A stretch of DNA of 56,853 nucleotides from Bimuria novae-zelandiae CBS 107.79. Its lineage: Eukaryota > Ascomycota > Dothideomycetes > Pleosporales > Didymosphaeriaceae. A model generated the notes under the pieces. It made no database searches, was not told the origin of the DNA, and saw only the letters and a program-made list of their open reading frames with translations. Shown in pieces: positions 12,606 through 23,276 of the stretch. Position 1 is the stretch's first letter. Every line of letters begins with the position of its first letter. The translations under genes and the position numbers were made by a program. The DNA is taken from positions 408,288-465,140 of the forward strand of contig ML976710.1 of assembly GCA_010015655.1 (NCBI GenBank), written 5' to 3'.

Positions 12606-13062
12606 GAAGTACGTTAAATTTAAAAGCTTTTATAAAAATTACAATTTTTAGTAGAGTTATAGTTAAAAATTGATAGGTAGGTAACTGTTGTTGGAGTGCG
12701 CATTGCCTGACGATGCGCATTGGCTGCCAAGATACGGTAATTGTAACGCAGACTCCCCGCCCTGGCTCAGGCTCACCTGAGGTATGCAAGGTGTATACAA
12801 CAGGATGGCAAAACGGTTTACCAAAAACGGTAACGCCTCGGCATGACCAATTTAGCATGCTGGGCATCGCTGACTGTGGAATGTTAGTTTTATTTCTTTG
12901 GCACTAAATCCTGCCTTTGGCGTGGCGGATGCTCGGCCATAGTGTAAGGCCTTCCAACTAACAGACAGACGCTAACGCACATTTAGCGATTTTTCCGTCC
13001 GGTCGCCAAGAGACAGGGTAACAATCCACAAGGCGGTACGGGGATGCCTACATATGGAGATT

Positions 13063-13147
13063 TACGAGGAGCTTGTTTTTGATGAGGAATAGGACCGCTA
13101 AGCTATGTGGGGTAAGCCTGTTCCTCACTTAAAACCAGCTCCTCGTA
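13063..13147. repeat. Imperfect inverted repeat (29-bp arms, 27-bp loop)
   Basis: Left arm 13063-13091 and right arm 13119-13147 pair at 24 of 29 positions. The outer ten bases (tacgaggagc) pair perfectly. It could form a hairpin or be the relic of a miniature inverted-repeat element. It lies about 280 bp upstream of the effector-like gene. Confidence 0.7.
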
Positions 13148-13427
13148 GAATGACCGGTAGACTATTTTTGGCTTTGTTCAAATCTCGCGATACGAAGTAG
13201 AGCCATGACACGCAAACATGATGTGACGGGATGAACACGATACAGAGCTAGAGTTATCGAGGCCCTGACCAGACCTAGGGCTAAAGTAAGATTACGGGCA
13301 AAAAATATGTATAAAGAGAACATACAACCCATATTAACGTGATCTTTAATCCCACGCAAATCTCTACTCACTATAACGTGTTAGAGACAATTGACTATAA
13401 TTACTATCACCACCTACCCTCTATAAG

Positions 13428-13991
13428 ATGCGTTTTCTCTCTCTGCTCGCCGTCGGCTGCGGCCTGGTCTTCGCCGCTGTCCTGCCTGAAGACCCTGCGG
13501 GCCTGGACCGCGACCTCGCCCTCGAGGAGGCCTGGACCCCCGCCCTCGAGGAGGCCTGGTCCCTCGCGCAAGTCACTGAGTTCACGGGCAACGTGACCGC
13601 TCTTCTTGAAGAGGAGGTCGCCCTTCAGGAGGCCACCCTTCAGGACCGCAGCCTTGAGAAGCGCAAGTGCTTTAAAACCGGCGCGAAGTGGGGCCACCCT
13701 AAGCAGTTGTACGGGAAAGCCGCCGTCTTCGCCTGCTACAACAAACTTTCAGGCACGTATAAGAGAGGCCAGGTGTATCGAGTCTGCGGGCCCGTTAGCA
13801 ATTCTATGAGCGTCGAGTTTAAGCTCGGCTTAACTGGCAAGAACGCCCCGAAGACGCGGTACATTAGCGGGGGAGAGTGCCTTAGCGGCATGTCGAGCGA
13901 GATCAACAGCTGTAGTAGGGGAGGGCAGACGACGTACGGGAATTGGTACTACCGGTATGCACACAAGAGGAACCCCCCTTTTTGGTCTTGA
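13428..13991 (+). CDS. Secreted, Kex2-processed cysteine-containing protein; candidate effector
   Basis: Intact single-exon frame of 187 codons. Residues 1-17 form a signal peptide (basic Arg2, Leu/Val-rich core, ends FAA). Residues 18-79 form an acidic pro-region with two ALEEAW repeats (31-36 and 39-44), ending in a Lys-Arg pair at 78-79 typical of Kex2 cleavage. The predicted mature protein of about 108 residues is basic and has five cysteines (81, 103, 120, 151, 162) and many aromatic and glycine residues near the end. Such an architecture is common in fungal effectors and other secreted small proteins. I do not recognise the family. ATG has A at -3. The gene shows no RIP and has high GC, while transposons with RIP lie about 0.5-0.9 kb on each side. 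The role is inferred from architecture and context only. Confidence 0.8.
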   Translation: MRFLSLLAVGCGLVFAAVLPEDPAGLDRDLALEEAWTPALEEAWSLAQVTEFTGNVTALLEEEVALQEATLQDRSLEKRKCFKTGAKWGHPKQLYGKAAVFACYNKLSGTYKRGQVYRVCGPVSNSMSVEFKLGLTGKNAPKTRYISGGECLSGMSSEINSCSRGGQTTYGNWYYRYAHKRNPPFWS

Positions 13992-14528
13992 GTACTAACT
14001 CTCTCGTAGAGTGGATCCCAACAAGGGAGGCTGTCCGTGATTTGTACATGTAGGTTCGATGGTTCGGGAGCTCTTGTAGACAAGGTTTCTAGTAATGTGT
14101 AGGGAAGGGATGGTTATCGCGTCTGGATCGAGTTTTTCTTCTTGTGCCTTACAAGACCTTGGATACGGAGACTTCCTGTAACAGTTATAAGGTGCGAAAG
14201 GAGCAGGTAGACACATGACGTTATTTCACATTGTATAGAGCAGGCATCACTAAGGTGCGCGGTGCGGAAGGAGCTTTCACCTTAACAGAACAACGATAGC
14301 ACAATGCATGATACACAGATTTTACTGCTTCGCGCGGTTACCCTTTATCTCACTGTATTGATTGTAATAGTTACGAGCCTGGATTGTGACTAAGCTTACG
14401 ACGGATTGCGAAGATTGCACGACTGAAGCTTGCACGTTCGCAACGATTGACTGGAACCTATGACCCGTACGGAGCCGCCGATACCCTATACAATGAGTGC
14501 TGTAGTTACCCGAGTGACTATCGTCCTT
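13992..14528. other. 3' flank of the effector-like gene; no gene seen
   Basis: GC-balanced sequence without RIP, extending to the Copia target site. It holds two related short motifs (ggtgcgaaaggagc near 14191 and ggtgcggaaggagc near 14260). No supported coding region. Confidence 0.5.
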
Positions 14529-14533
14529 GACCT

Positions 14534-14729
14534 TGTCCGATTACATGGCCCTTTGCACACACGAAGGTAGCTGGCGCAACCCTACACAAAGAGACTTTGC
14601 CAGCAGTCCGGTTCATCCGCACGATTCCGGGCGGGACAAAGGGCGACTCTCCTTACTCAACGGAAATAGATTAGCGTCTTAACGTGAGACGTAAGGATAA
14701 AAGAGCCTTATATTCTTACAAAGATATAA
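14534..14729 (+). repeat. 5' LTR of Copia, first part
   Basis: Begins tgtccgattacatgg, matching tgtctaattatatgg of the 3' LTR. It is interrupted after the target duplication tataa (14725-14729) and resumes at 16411. Confidence 0.9.
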
Positions 14730-14919
14730 TGTGAGAGCTAGTGATCCATACGCATAAGGAAGAAATTGAGAATTGTACTTGTTGTTGTATTGGGTGAAGC
14801 TACGAACAGTAGGTATACATAAGTGGCTGTAAACAGCGCTAGTGTAGGATAGGTAGTTGCATCTCAACACAGGTGAGGCGCCACTACAAGTGGGGAAAGG
14901 GAGACTCTAAACCATAACA
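14730..14919 (-). repeat. 3' LTR of gag-only element
   Basis: 190 bp. On the + strand it begins TGTGAGAGCTAG and ends ataaca. It pairs with 16221-16410 and differs mainly by C/T and G/A changes. Confidence 0.92.
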
Positions 14920-15141
14920 CACCCCCTAGTTGTCACTAAGTTAGCGAGTTGGTGATAACTAACCCTCATCTATAAGATTAATCACAAGCGACGTCTAGCT
15001 GTGGGGTAGTAGGCTATTATCTATTTAAATAGTTTAATAAGAACTCTTTAAGGCGTTATTAATGCGCTTTACGACCTTTAGGTCCTTTTAAGCTTATTTA
15101 ATTTTACGAACTCTAATAGGTGGTAGCGTCTAGTCTTTTAG

Positions 15142-16002
15142 TTAACTTAGATAATTTGAATTAAGTATGTAGCAATCGTGCAGAGCATGTGATAGCCCAC
15201 AAATGCAAGGTTTCGCAATTCCAAGCTCAGCAACGGAGGTAGATAGGGTACCCACTTCGGCAGTCGAGGCAGCGCGGCGAGTGTACTTTGTCATCTTTTC
15301 GACGTAGGTAGGTAGGCTGGGTGGATTAGTAGCGTTCATCTCATGTTCGTATACCTGATCAAGGCAGGTAGCAGCGTAGTTTGGGTGATAAGCTTGGCAG
15401 GCAATCAAGAAATCCTCCTAAGGCCTGTATCCAGTCGTTTCTAGCAGGTTAATTGATTAGCATTAGGAAGTAATGTGTACCTAGTTAGCTATCTATTCGT
15501 TAAGTTTCTTTGGATTACGTAGAGCAGTCTTTAGATTAGTGTATCTTGCTATTAAGTCGCGACTCTAATTAGCTATAGACAGACAGAACTGCTTCTTAAG
15601 AGCGATAAGTTAATCGTAAATAGTAAGTAGGTCCTAAATTAGGTAGAGATAACGCATAGCAATAAACCTAGTAATCTTAGTATTTAGCTACACTAGCGCT
15701 CTCTCTTGTTTCTGTTGCGTGATCTCTTCGAGTCTCTATTAGTTAACCTCCTATTAGTAGGACTCACGATCCTTAGGGGATAGGTTAGAGAGCTTAGAGG
15801 CTCTAGCCTTATAGTCAGTGAGCTAAGGCTTAGGATTGGCAGCCTCTAGGTCAGGTATGCTCTCCTTTAGTGTATCTAGATTAACGTATAGCCAGATCTT
15901 GTGATCCTTGGCGAAGTCTTTACGGAGGAAGATCTAGTTAAACTAGTTATCTAGTTTATTAAGGATAATAGCAACTTAGGTTACTACTAGTTCTATAGCC
16001 AT
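15142..16002 (-). pseudogene. Copia-type gag with zinc knuckle (RIP-inactivated)
   Basis: Starts at ATG 16002 on the - strand (MAIELVVTQVAIILNKLDN). The Copia gag body follows, with WLYVNLDTL near residue 40, and a C-terminal zinc knuckle CICGLSHALHDC at about 15180-15215, the CxCx3Hx4C form seen in fungal Copia gags. The downstream part (15408 to 15142) is free of stops for 88 codons, while the upstream part has several TAA/TAG. The protein would form the particle and package RNA. There is no pol gene behind it. Confidence 0.82.
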
Positions 16003-16009
16003 TGTGTGC

Positions 16010-16195
16010 GTAGGGCAGACGCAACAATCGTGCGCTATAAGGGACGTGGTAATTATGCGCTATAAGGGGCGCGGTAATTGTGCGCTATAAGGGGCGCGGT
16101 AATCGTATAGCTATAAGGGGCCTGGTAATCGTGCGCTATGAGGGACGCAGTAATCGTATGGCTATAAGGGGCCTAGTAATCGTACAACGAGTACA
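16010..16195. repeat. 25-26 bp tandem repeats in element leader
   Basis: About six degenerate copies of a unit like gtaatcgtgcgctataagg plus ggcgcg, between the primer-binding site and the gag start of the gag-only element. They may be a packaging leader or a replication-slippage array. Confidence 0.85.
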
Positions 16196-16209
16196 GTAAA
16201 GATGCATCC

Positions 16210-16220
16210 GGGCTTATAAC
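16210..16220 (-). promoter_or_regulatory. Primer-binding site matching the initiator-tRNA anticodon arm
   Basis: Directly next to the 5' LTR on the - strand is gttataagccc. Its complement gggcttataac equals the conserved initiator-tRNA(Met) anticodon-arm sequence gggctcataac except for one C-to-T change at CpA, the RIP signature. Copia-type elements can prime from a half-tRNA cut in this arm. Confidence 0.75.
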
Positions 16221-16410
16221 TATAAGAGCTAGTGATCTATACGCATAAGGAAGAAATTAAGAATTATACTTGTTATTATATTAGGTAAAGCTACGAACAG
16301 TAGGTATACATAAGTGGCTATAAACAGCGCTAGTGTAGGATGGGTAGTCGCATCTCAACACAGGTGAGGCGCCACTGCAAGTGGGGAAAGGGAGACTCCA
16401 AACCGTAACA
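16221..16410 (-). repeat. 5' LTR of gag-only element
   Basis: 190 bp. The + strand start tataagagct corresponds to TGTGAGAGCT of the partner after G-to-A changes. It ends gtaaca before the duplication tataa. Confidence 0.92.
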
Positions 16411-16467
16411 TATAATATAAGAATTAATTACTTTTTTATCTTATTAAAAACACCCTTTAATCTAATA
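16411..16467 (+). repeat. 5' LTR of Copia, second part
   Basis: Resumes with tataatataagaattaatt and ends ctttaatctaata, against ctttaatctaaca in the 3' LTR. Together with 14534-14729 it rebuilds a 248-bp LTR. Confidence 0.88.
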
Positions 16468-16569
16468 ATTAAGAGTCTTACTGCCTTAACTAATACTGCC
16501 TTAATTAAGCTAATTACAATGGCTCTATTGACCCTTAGAGATCCTACAGTTATCCTAACTAATTATACA

Positions 16570-19500
16570 AATTACACGCCATAGCTAAAACAGCTTAAAA
16601 TAAGATGCTAATTCCTAAAGGTCTAGAATATTATTAACCTAGCGCTAATAGATAAACTAAAACAGAAACCCGCGATGCCGGTGCCGCTGCTAATAAGTAA
16701 CTACTAATTAAGCGCCGCCTACATGACCGCGAACCTGAATAACGTGCTAATATTGCTATCCTATCTATTAACGGCAGGTGCGAAAGCATACAAAGATGAT
16801 AGCAACTATTATAAAGAACGGCTCGAGATCTATAAGATTACAGACCGAGACTACCAAGAATAAAAGGCAGACCTTAATAAGGTAGTTACTTTTCTCTAAT
16901 TAATAATCTCTATACACCTATAGAGTAACTGCTGCATCCCTGGAGGTACAATAAAGTAATAGATTAATAACCTTACGATTATAGTTAGGGTTAACTATTA
17001 AGACGAACATCGACGAGCAAGGACAAGATACTAAGAAGCCCTTAAGCTAATAAGAATAGCTAGATTATAGGCTACATGGCTATCTAAGTACGATTATATA
17101 GCCACAGAAGTAGAGACTAATTAGGTCCTAGAGCTTTAAAGGCTAGGCTTAGTTAAAGAAGACTTTATAAAGGCAGTTATTTATGTTGCACCTATGTAGG
17201 TAACAACCTTCTAGCAACATAGAAGCAGAGATGTAGCTGTCTTACAAAAGAATATAATAAAACTTTTCTAAGACTATATAATCCTGCAGCACCTAATTAA
17301 GGGCAAATAAAAGGGCGCTTTTACTATTATAGGTTTATCTCTCACTAACGGTGGTAAATCTACTTAGGCCACAGACAGGGACGCCTCTCTTATAGATAAA
17401 GTAGTATTATCTAAAAGTTAGGAAAGACCTTGGAATTATAAATAACAAAATAATAGTTAACGTACTAAATTTAAGCAGTTACCTTAGAGTCTTAAGCTAA
17501 TAGTAGTTAGTGGTAATTATTACCTTACTTATAAACTACGCTATAGTCTTTAAGACTGTTTCTATGCCTTTCTAGACAAGTAGTTAGACTAGTTTAGAGC
17601 GAACCCTCTTATGGTAAAGCTAGTTAAGCTTAGGCTAGAACATGATACTAACTTCTAAGAGAAGTTAAGAATAGTAAAAAGACTAAAGTCTTAAACACCT
17701 AAAATTAAATTATTGCATACTCCCACTCTAACTCGAATTACTAAGGCTAATAATGAGTGACTAGATAGACGTAAGATTACTAAAATCCTAGCGAGCTTTA
17801 AAGCCGCATCCGTCTATACTAACCTAAACACGTACCTATTACGATGCTTAGCCATACTTAATTTAGGCATAACTTGCTATATCTTTAATAATATCGATCG
17901 CTTTGTCTCCTACTAGCCACCGGCGCCGGGAGACTTTATATAGGCAGGGAATACGCAAATATAGATTAAAGGATATAAGAGTGTCTATCTTAACGTACGG
18001 AGTGTAAGCAGCAATTAAATAATATAGCTAGATAATATTGCCTATTGCCTTAACCTACTCTGCAACCTTGTATTATTCTAATTACTCCAGAGGTAAGGCC
18101 TTTAGTGGGATATAAGGGCAGACCTAACGACTCTAAAGAGAAAAGATAATACTATACTAGCAGAACTTTAAGAGTTGCATAGACAGTGGGTGCTAGAACA
18201 TAGGATAAGGCTAGTAGGTGGTACTCCTACTGAAGCTGCGCATGCCACCTATAAGATTAACACACGCACTAAACGAAGACTATAGAGGGCAGACGCATTA
18301 ATTTGGTACTAATAATTAGGCTATCTAGGCCCTTAGGCTCTTAAATATCTCGTATAGTAATTTAAGAGAGTAAAGATTAAAGGCCTACTTACTATTAAGT
18401 ATAACGCTTACGGTAAAGTAAAACTAAAATAGTAAATATGCTAGTAAGCTAAAGACCTAAGTAAAGGCCCTAGTAAGCGAGTCGTAATTGATTTTTACGA
18501 CTACGAAGTAGATAGCTTAATAAGAGAGAAGAGCTAAATACTAATTATTAATTAATTCTCTAGCTTCGCATAGGACTTCTACTTTAAGGATAATTACTTA
18601 GCACGATCTATTATTAAGTAACTTAGCACCTTTATACTGTTTATAAGAGTATAATATAATATTACGGTAAAAGTAATTAAATCTAATAATAAGATCTTCT
18701 CTATTAAGGTAGACGTTAAGAAGTGGTGCTTAGCACAAGGTATTAGAATTAAGCCTTTAGCACCTAATACTTAAGTATAAAATAGAGAGGCTAAACGCTT
18801 AGGGGGTATAATTAAAGAGAAAGCGCGTGCGATGCAATTTAACTCTAACCTACCTTAGTAAATATAGCCTAAGATTACTTAAGCTATAGTCTACCTTTAT
18901 AATTAAACCCTAAACTACGCTAATTAATAGCGATTACTATATAAAGTGTTTTTTACGATAGTAGCTCTTTAGAACGGCGTTGTCACTTAACTAAAGAAGC
19001 CTAATTAAGCTTACTTAAAAGCCTATAGCTGTAAAGCCTTCGCTATAACTAATAACACTAAACGTGGCAAGAGCAAGCTCTAACGGCTAGACCCTAAAGC
19101 TTAGATAGGCTATCTAGTTAGCTATAGATTAACTAATATTTAGAGGATATAGATCCCCTCCCTAGTAAAGATAATTAGTACTCGCGACGTAATATTCGAC
19201 GAGGATACTATATTCTTAGGCAAAACCAAAGACCTAATAGATAACCTTATACACAGTATATTAGAAGAAATAGTAGCCTAGGTATAATTAGTAAAGTTAC
19301 CTCCCTTACCTTAATAAGAGCAAGCTACTAAGTCCTTTTTTAAAGATAAGATAATTAGTAAAGCGTTAGAGGAAGAGGTTAAAGGAGCTCCTAAGTATAA
19401 GCAAGATAAGAAAGTTAGGTATAAATATCTAACGCCTTCCTTAACGCTACTACTAGTAACACTTCTTGCATAATTAATGGCAGGAGATAATTAGCTTAAA

Positions 19501-20709
19501 CTATCGCTAGTAGTGTAAACAGGGCAGTTATAAACAAGCCCATGGGCCGCAGCCTTTATGGCAGGCACCAAAGCCGGCAGTAGCGGCAAATACAAAGGCA
19601 AGGCTCTCTATAAGGCGTAGCTTCGACGAATAATCACATCGGGCAAGAAACCACATCGAAGTGTACTCCTAGAGCCACCCACATGTCGAAGCAAGCTCGA
19701 GGATCACCCACTCCATAATATGTGGAAGGAAGCCGAGCGATCTTATCTCCAGAGCTATAAGGAAATGAAGTCCTGGAGTAAGGTTGTAGCAGCTCTAATA
19801 AGAGCATTAGGTTATTAGATTCTTGACTGTATGTGAGTATATACCTATAAGTTTGACAAGCACTATCGATTATAGAAATGTAAGGCGAGATTAGTGGTGC
19901 GAGGCGATTAACAGCGGCACCTTAACTTACAAGAAACCTATGCCACAACGCTGGCAGGACGATCATTTCGCATGCTCATGGCAATAGCTGCACGATTTGA
20001 CCTAGAACTAATTTAATACGACGTCACGAACGCCTTCGTACATGCAAAGCTCGATAGAGAGATCTACATGAGGATGCCCCGCGGATATACGCGAGTAGGC
20101 ACAGTCCTGCAATTGCATAAGGCGCTCTATGGATTACGTATCTCTTCATTACTATGGCAGAGGGAGTTCACATCTACGCTCCGCAACATGGGCTTCACCC
20201 CAGTCCCTTATAAGCCGTGTTGTCTTATTAAAGATGGCCTTATTCTTTTCTTTTACGTGGACGACCTAATTATCGCCTACTATAAGAATTAAGAGCACGC
20301 AGCTAAAGGAGCTATAGTAAAAATAAGTACTAAGTTCTCCCTTACTAGCGGGAAAGATCTGCAGTAGTTCCTAGGGATTAAAATTATTAGGGATTGCCTA
20401 AATAGAAAGATTTAGCTTTTATAAGCCTTATATATCGATAAAATATCGCGCCTTATTAATTACTATAAGATTCGCTATAATACTTTAATAGTAGTAGTCA
20501 AACTGCTCCCACGCTTAGGGCTCGCCAGCAAGGCTAAAGTTAATTAATATTAGTAAAAGATAGGATTAATCCTCTACGCTACGGTGACCACGCGACTAGA
20601 TATTGCTTTTATAAGCTCTTAATTATTATAATTCTTATCTAACCTAGGCAAAGAGCACTAAGTAGCTATTAATTAAGTTTTCCTTTATTTTACTAATACT
20701 AGATTATTA
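16570..20709 (+). pseudogene. Copia gag-pol, first part: gag, protease, integrase, RT
   Basis: One frame when TAA/TAG are read as Gln/Trp. Gag covers 16570-17560, ending in a degraded zinc knuckle near 17510-17560 (YYLTYKLRYSLQDC). The protease/pre-integrase segment IFNNIDRF...GDFIQAGNT lies near 17880-17960. Integrase runs about 18250-18990 (VVIDFYDYEVD near 18482-18514). RT follows, with WAAAFMAGTKAGSS near 19546 and YVDD at 20254-20265. The RT stretch 19530-20292 is much less mutated: 20068-20292 is an open frame of 74 codons with an intact YVDD. The frame is cut by the pogo insertion at 20710. Confidence 0.87.
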
Positions 20710-22632
20710 AGTCGGGCACCCTAGTTTCCGACACTCTACAGTTTCCGACAGCCCCGCAACCTCGCCCCCCACCATGCACCAAAACTAAATATTAACTTTA
20801 AACAACTTAATTCTTCGCTAATTTTAAAAATATTTTTTGCACCATTTTCGCTGCCTTTAAATAGCTAAATATATAAAAGAAGATATCTAGAATGCGCTTA
20901 TAGATCTTAAATCTAGGGTCGCTTTAGCTACTACTGCCACCTGATACAGGGTCCTACGCAACACTCTTCGCGGCCACTTTAATAGTGCCTAACTTTATTA
21001 GTACGCTTATAACGGTGAATAATAGCTTATAACTATTTAAGAAGAGCTTCTAGAGAAATAAATTCTTTAGTAAGAAGCCCTTAGTTATACGCTAACGCAC
21101 GCGCAAGTGCAGGCTATTATAATTATTATTCTTAAGTAATAGGGTAATTATAAGAACCTAAGGAAGAAGTGGACTAGTTACTTTATATAACGCTACCTAG
21201 CTATTAAGTTAAAGTTAGGTCGTCGGACTAGCTAGGAACGCGTAAATAAGGCTACTCTAGAAAATATTAGGTACTTGTTTAACCTATATAAAATGGTAAG
21301 CTAGATTCCCCCCTAGCGCAGGTATAATGCTAATAAGGGCAGTATTATAGAGGGCTAAGGCATTAATAGGCTTGTTATAGGCTCCTCGCAGGAGAGCCTA
21401 AACGCTATACTAGTTAAGATAATAAATGTCTATACTTAGACCTCTATAGTAGAGTGTATCTCTGCGCTCGGCGTCGCTCTAGACCCCCTTATTATCTTTA
21501 AGGCTAAGAGCATCCAGGAGTAGTGGTTTAAGAAGGAGTTTTTAGCTTAGAACCTAGGCTAGCATGTTACCTTTTCGCAAAATAGATAGACGAGTAATAA
21601 CATCGCTATTAAGTAGCTAGAAAAGGTGTTTTTACTATAGATTAAGCCTAATAATCCCTCTAAGGCACGGTTACTTATTGTCGATAGCTATAGTAGTTAT
21701 ACTTTAGATAAATTTATAACTATATATTACTTAAATAATGTCTACTTACTCTTTTTCCCTGCTTATACTTTACATCTACTCTAGCCTTTAGATTTAGGCT
21801 GTTTCTTAAGTCTAAAGGCGGCGTATCGGCGCTTTATCGGCGAATATACGGCTTAGACAGATAAAACAAAGCTTAGGAAGGCCAAGTTTCTTAAATTTTA
21901 TATAAAAGCACGTAAAATCGGCCTTCGAGAGCAGTGCATCCGATCTAGGTGGAAGGCAATAGGCTATACCCTAAGAGCGTAAGGAAGCCCTTAGGTTCTC
22001 GCTAGGTAGTAGTGCGCAAACGATCGTTAACACCACCCCCTTCTACTATAGATATTAGGACGCCAAAACGCGGCAGTGATGTTATAAAGCTATTTTCTAG
22101 AAAGAACTTCTTACTAACTACACGATAATGCGTTCGGCTTACTACCATAGCGTTTAACTATACCTTAATAATAATTACTATACAAGACCGTGAGATTGCT
22201 TCCTTACGTAAGCAGGTAGAGCAAGCTAACCTGCTAAAACGCTATAAAGTTGTAACTAATCTAAATAATTTCTTTATAAGTCTTACAGAAGTTCTCTCTT
22301 AAACTAATTAAGAGCCTGCTTAACGTGTTCGCAAGGTAAGAAGCGTAGAGCAAGGGGTTGTTATTATAGAGAAAGAGAGTAGCTTTGAGGAAGCAGAGCA
22401 ATTATTAGTGCGACGTTTAGCACAGAATCGATAACTAACACGATGGTATTTTAATCGTGATTTAAGTGTAGATAAAGAAAGCGATTAAAATCCTTTAAAT
22501 ACGATTTTTTTAATGCTTTTTTAAAATTATTTGATGAAGCTGTGAGCACATTCGCAACGTAGAGTAGTGGCAGCGGCGAAATTTGGCGGGGTGTCGAAAA
22601 ATGGGGGGTGTCGGAAACTAGGGTGCCCGACT
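20710..22632 (+). mobile_element. Fot1/pogo transposon, 1923 bp, inside Copia pol
   Basis: Perfect 25-bp terminal inverted repeats beginning agtcgggcaccctag (20710-20734 and 22608-22632) with a TA target duplication (20708-20709 and 22633-22634). The + strand carries a RIPped transposase. The Copia RNase H frame resumes right after the element, which shows that the insertion came later. Confidence 0.93.
20868..22495 (+). pseudogene. Fot1/pogo transposase (RIP-inactivated)
   Basis: DDE transposase of the Tc1/mariner superfamily. Reading through TAA/TAG gives an N-terminal HTH (ALIDLKSRVALATTATQYRV near 20893-20952), a CENP-B-like segment, a catalytic core with LLIVDSYSSYTLDKF (about 21670-21715) and FPAYTLHLLQPLDLGCF (about 21753-21805), then LSLKAAYRRF. 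A basic tail reaches 22490. The DGHGSH-type block is seen as VDSYSSY. There are many stops. Confidence 0.85.
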
Positions 22633-22639
22633 TAGGCCT

Positions 22640-23255
22640 TTAGCTTAGGGGTGTAGATACTTTAGAAGTGGCGAGTGACGCGTCCTTTGCTAATAATACG
22701 CTTGATTGTAAGAGCTCGTAAGGATATATTATTAAGCTATTTAGCGGCCTAATTGCCTGGAAAGCAAATAAGCAGGACATAGTTATTATATTAATAACTA
22801 AAGCCAAATTACTAGCACTATTATAGGTGGCGAAGGAGGCTCTATTTATATCCTAATTACTAAAGGAGCTGAATATTAACCTTAGCGATTCCCTTATCAC
22901 GATTAATTACGATAACTAGCAAATAATCTAACTTATTACTAAAGAGATTACTAAGCTGCAGACAAAGGTCCGTTATATTAATATTTATAATTATTAGCTA
23001 AGACAAGAAGTTGCATTTAGGATAATTAAGGTAGACTATTAATAATTAGAGGACATGGTTGCGGATAGACTTACAAAGGCCTTGCTAGCTAATAAGTGGA
23101 GTAAGTTCCTAGATAAATTAAGACTTGTAGAGATTAAGGATATAATTACGAATAAAGAAGTTAATCTGCTCGAGCTAGAGTAAAGGATAGAGGCCTTTAA
23201 GATTAAACTAAGATAGGACTATCTAATTACTAACGAATGGTCTTTAGCTTAAGGA
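22640..23255 (+). pseudogene. Copia pol, second part: RNase H
   Basis: Continuation of the Copia frame after the pogo element. It reads VASDASFANNTLDCKSSQGYI (in two halves, about 22672-22734), then LTKALLANKWSKFLD (about 23071-23115), typical of the Copia RNase H end. Translation stops near 23255, just before the purine tract and 3' LTR. Confidence 0.83.
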
Positions 23256-23276
23256 TAAGCCCAAGCTAAGGGGGTG

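Larger units (their letters stand above)
12491..13427. other. Upstream region of the effector-like gene
   Basis: GC-balanced and free of obvious RIP from about 12680 on. Two structures stand out: a 17-bp tandem repeat (12555-12605) and an inverted repeat (13063-13147). The short frames here have no family resemblance and are not called as genes. The last 200 bp should contain the promoter of the gene at 13428, but no confident TATA box was seen. Confidence 0.5.
14730..16410 (-). mobile_element. Gag-only non-autonomous Copia-type LTR element, 1681 bp
   Basis: Two 190-bp LTRs (14730-14919 and 16221-16410) flanked by the duplication tataa (14725-14729 and 16411-16415), inserted in the 5' LTR of the larger Copia. 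The internal part is only 1301 bp and is read on the - strand. Beside the 5' LTR is a primer-binding site (16210-16220), then a tandem-repeat leader, then gag. No protease, integrase or RT is present. A purine-rich tract (RC of caccccctagt, 14919-14929) lies next to the 3' LTR. It would depend on the enzymes of a relative for mobility. Confidence 0.9.

Noticed and set aside
12568..12907. Overlapping 99- and 64-codon frames before the effector candidate
   Set aside because: They overlap on opposite strands, one includes the 17-bp tandem repeat, and neither has a motif or supporting context.
16010..16195. CRISPR-like regular repeats
   Set aside because: The units are directly adjacent without spacers, in a eukaryotic retrotransposon leader.
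16205..16222. tRNA-like sequence gggcttataac
   Set aside because: It matches only the anticodon arm and lies at the LTR edge, so it is a primer-binding site, not a tRNA gene.
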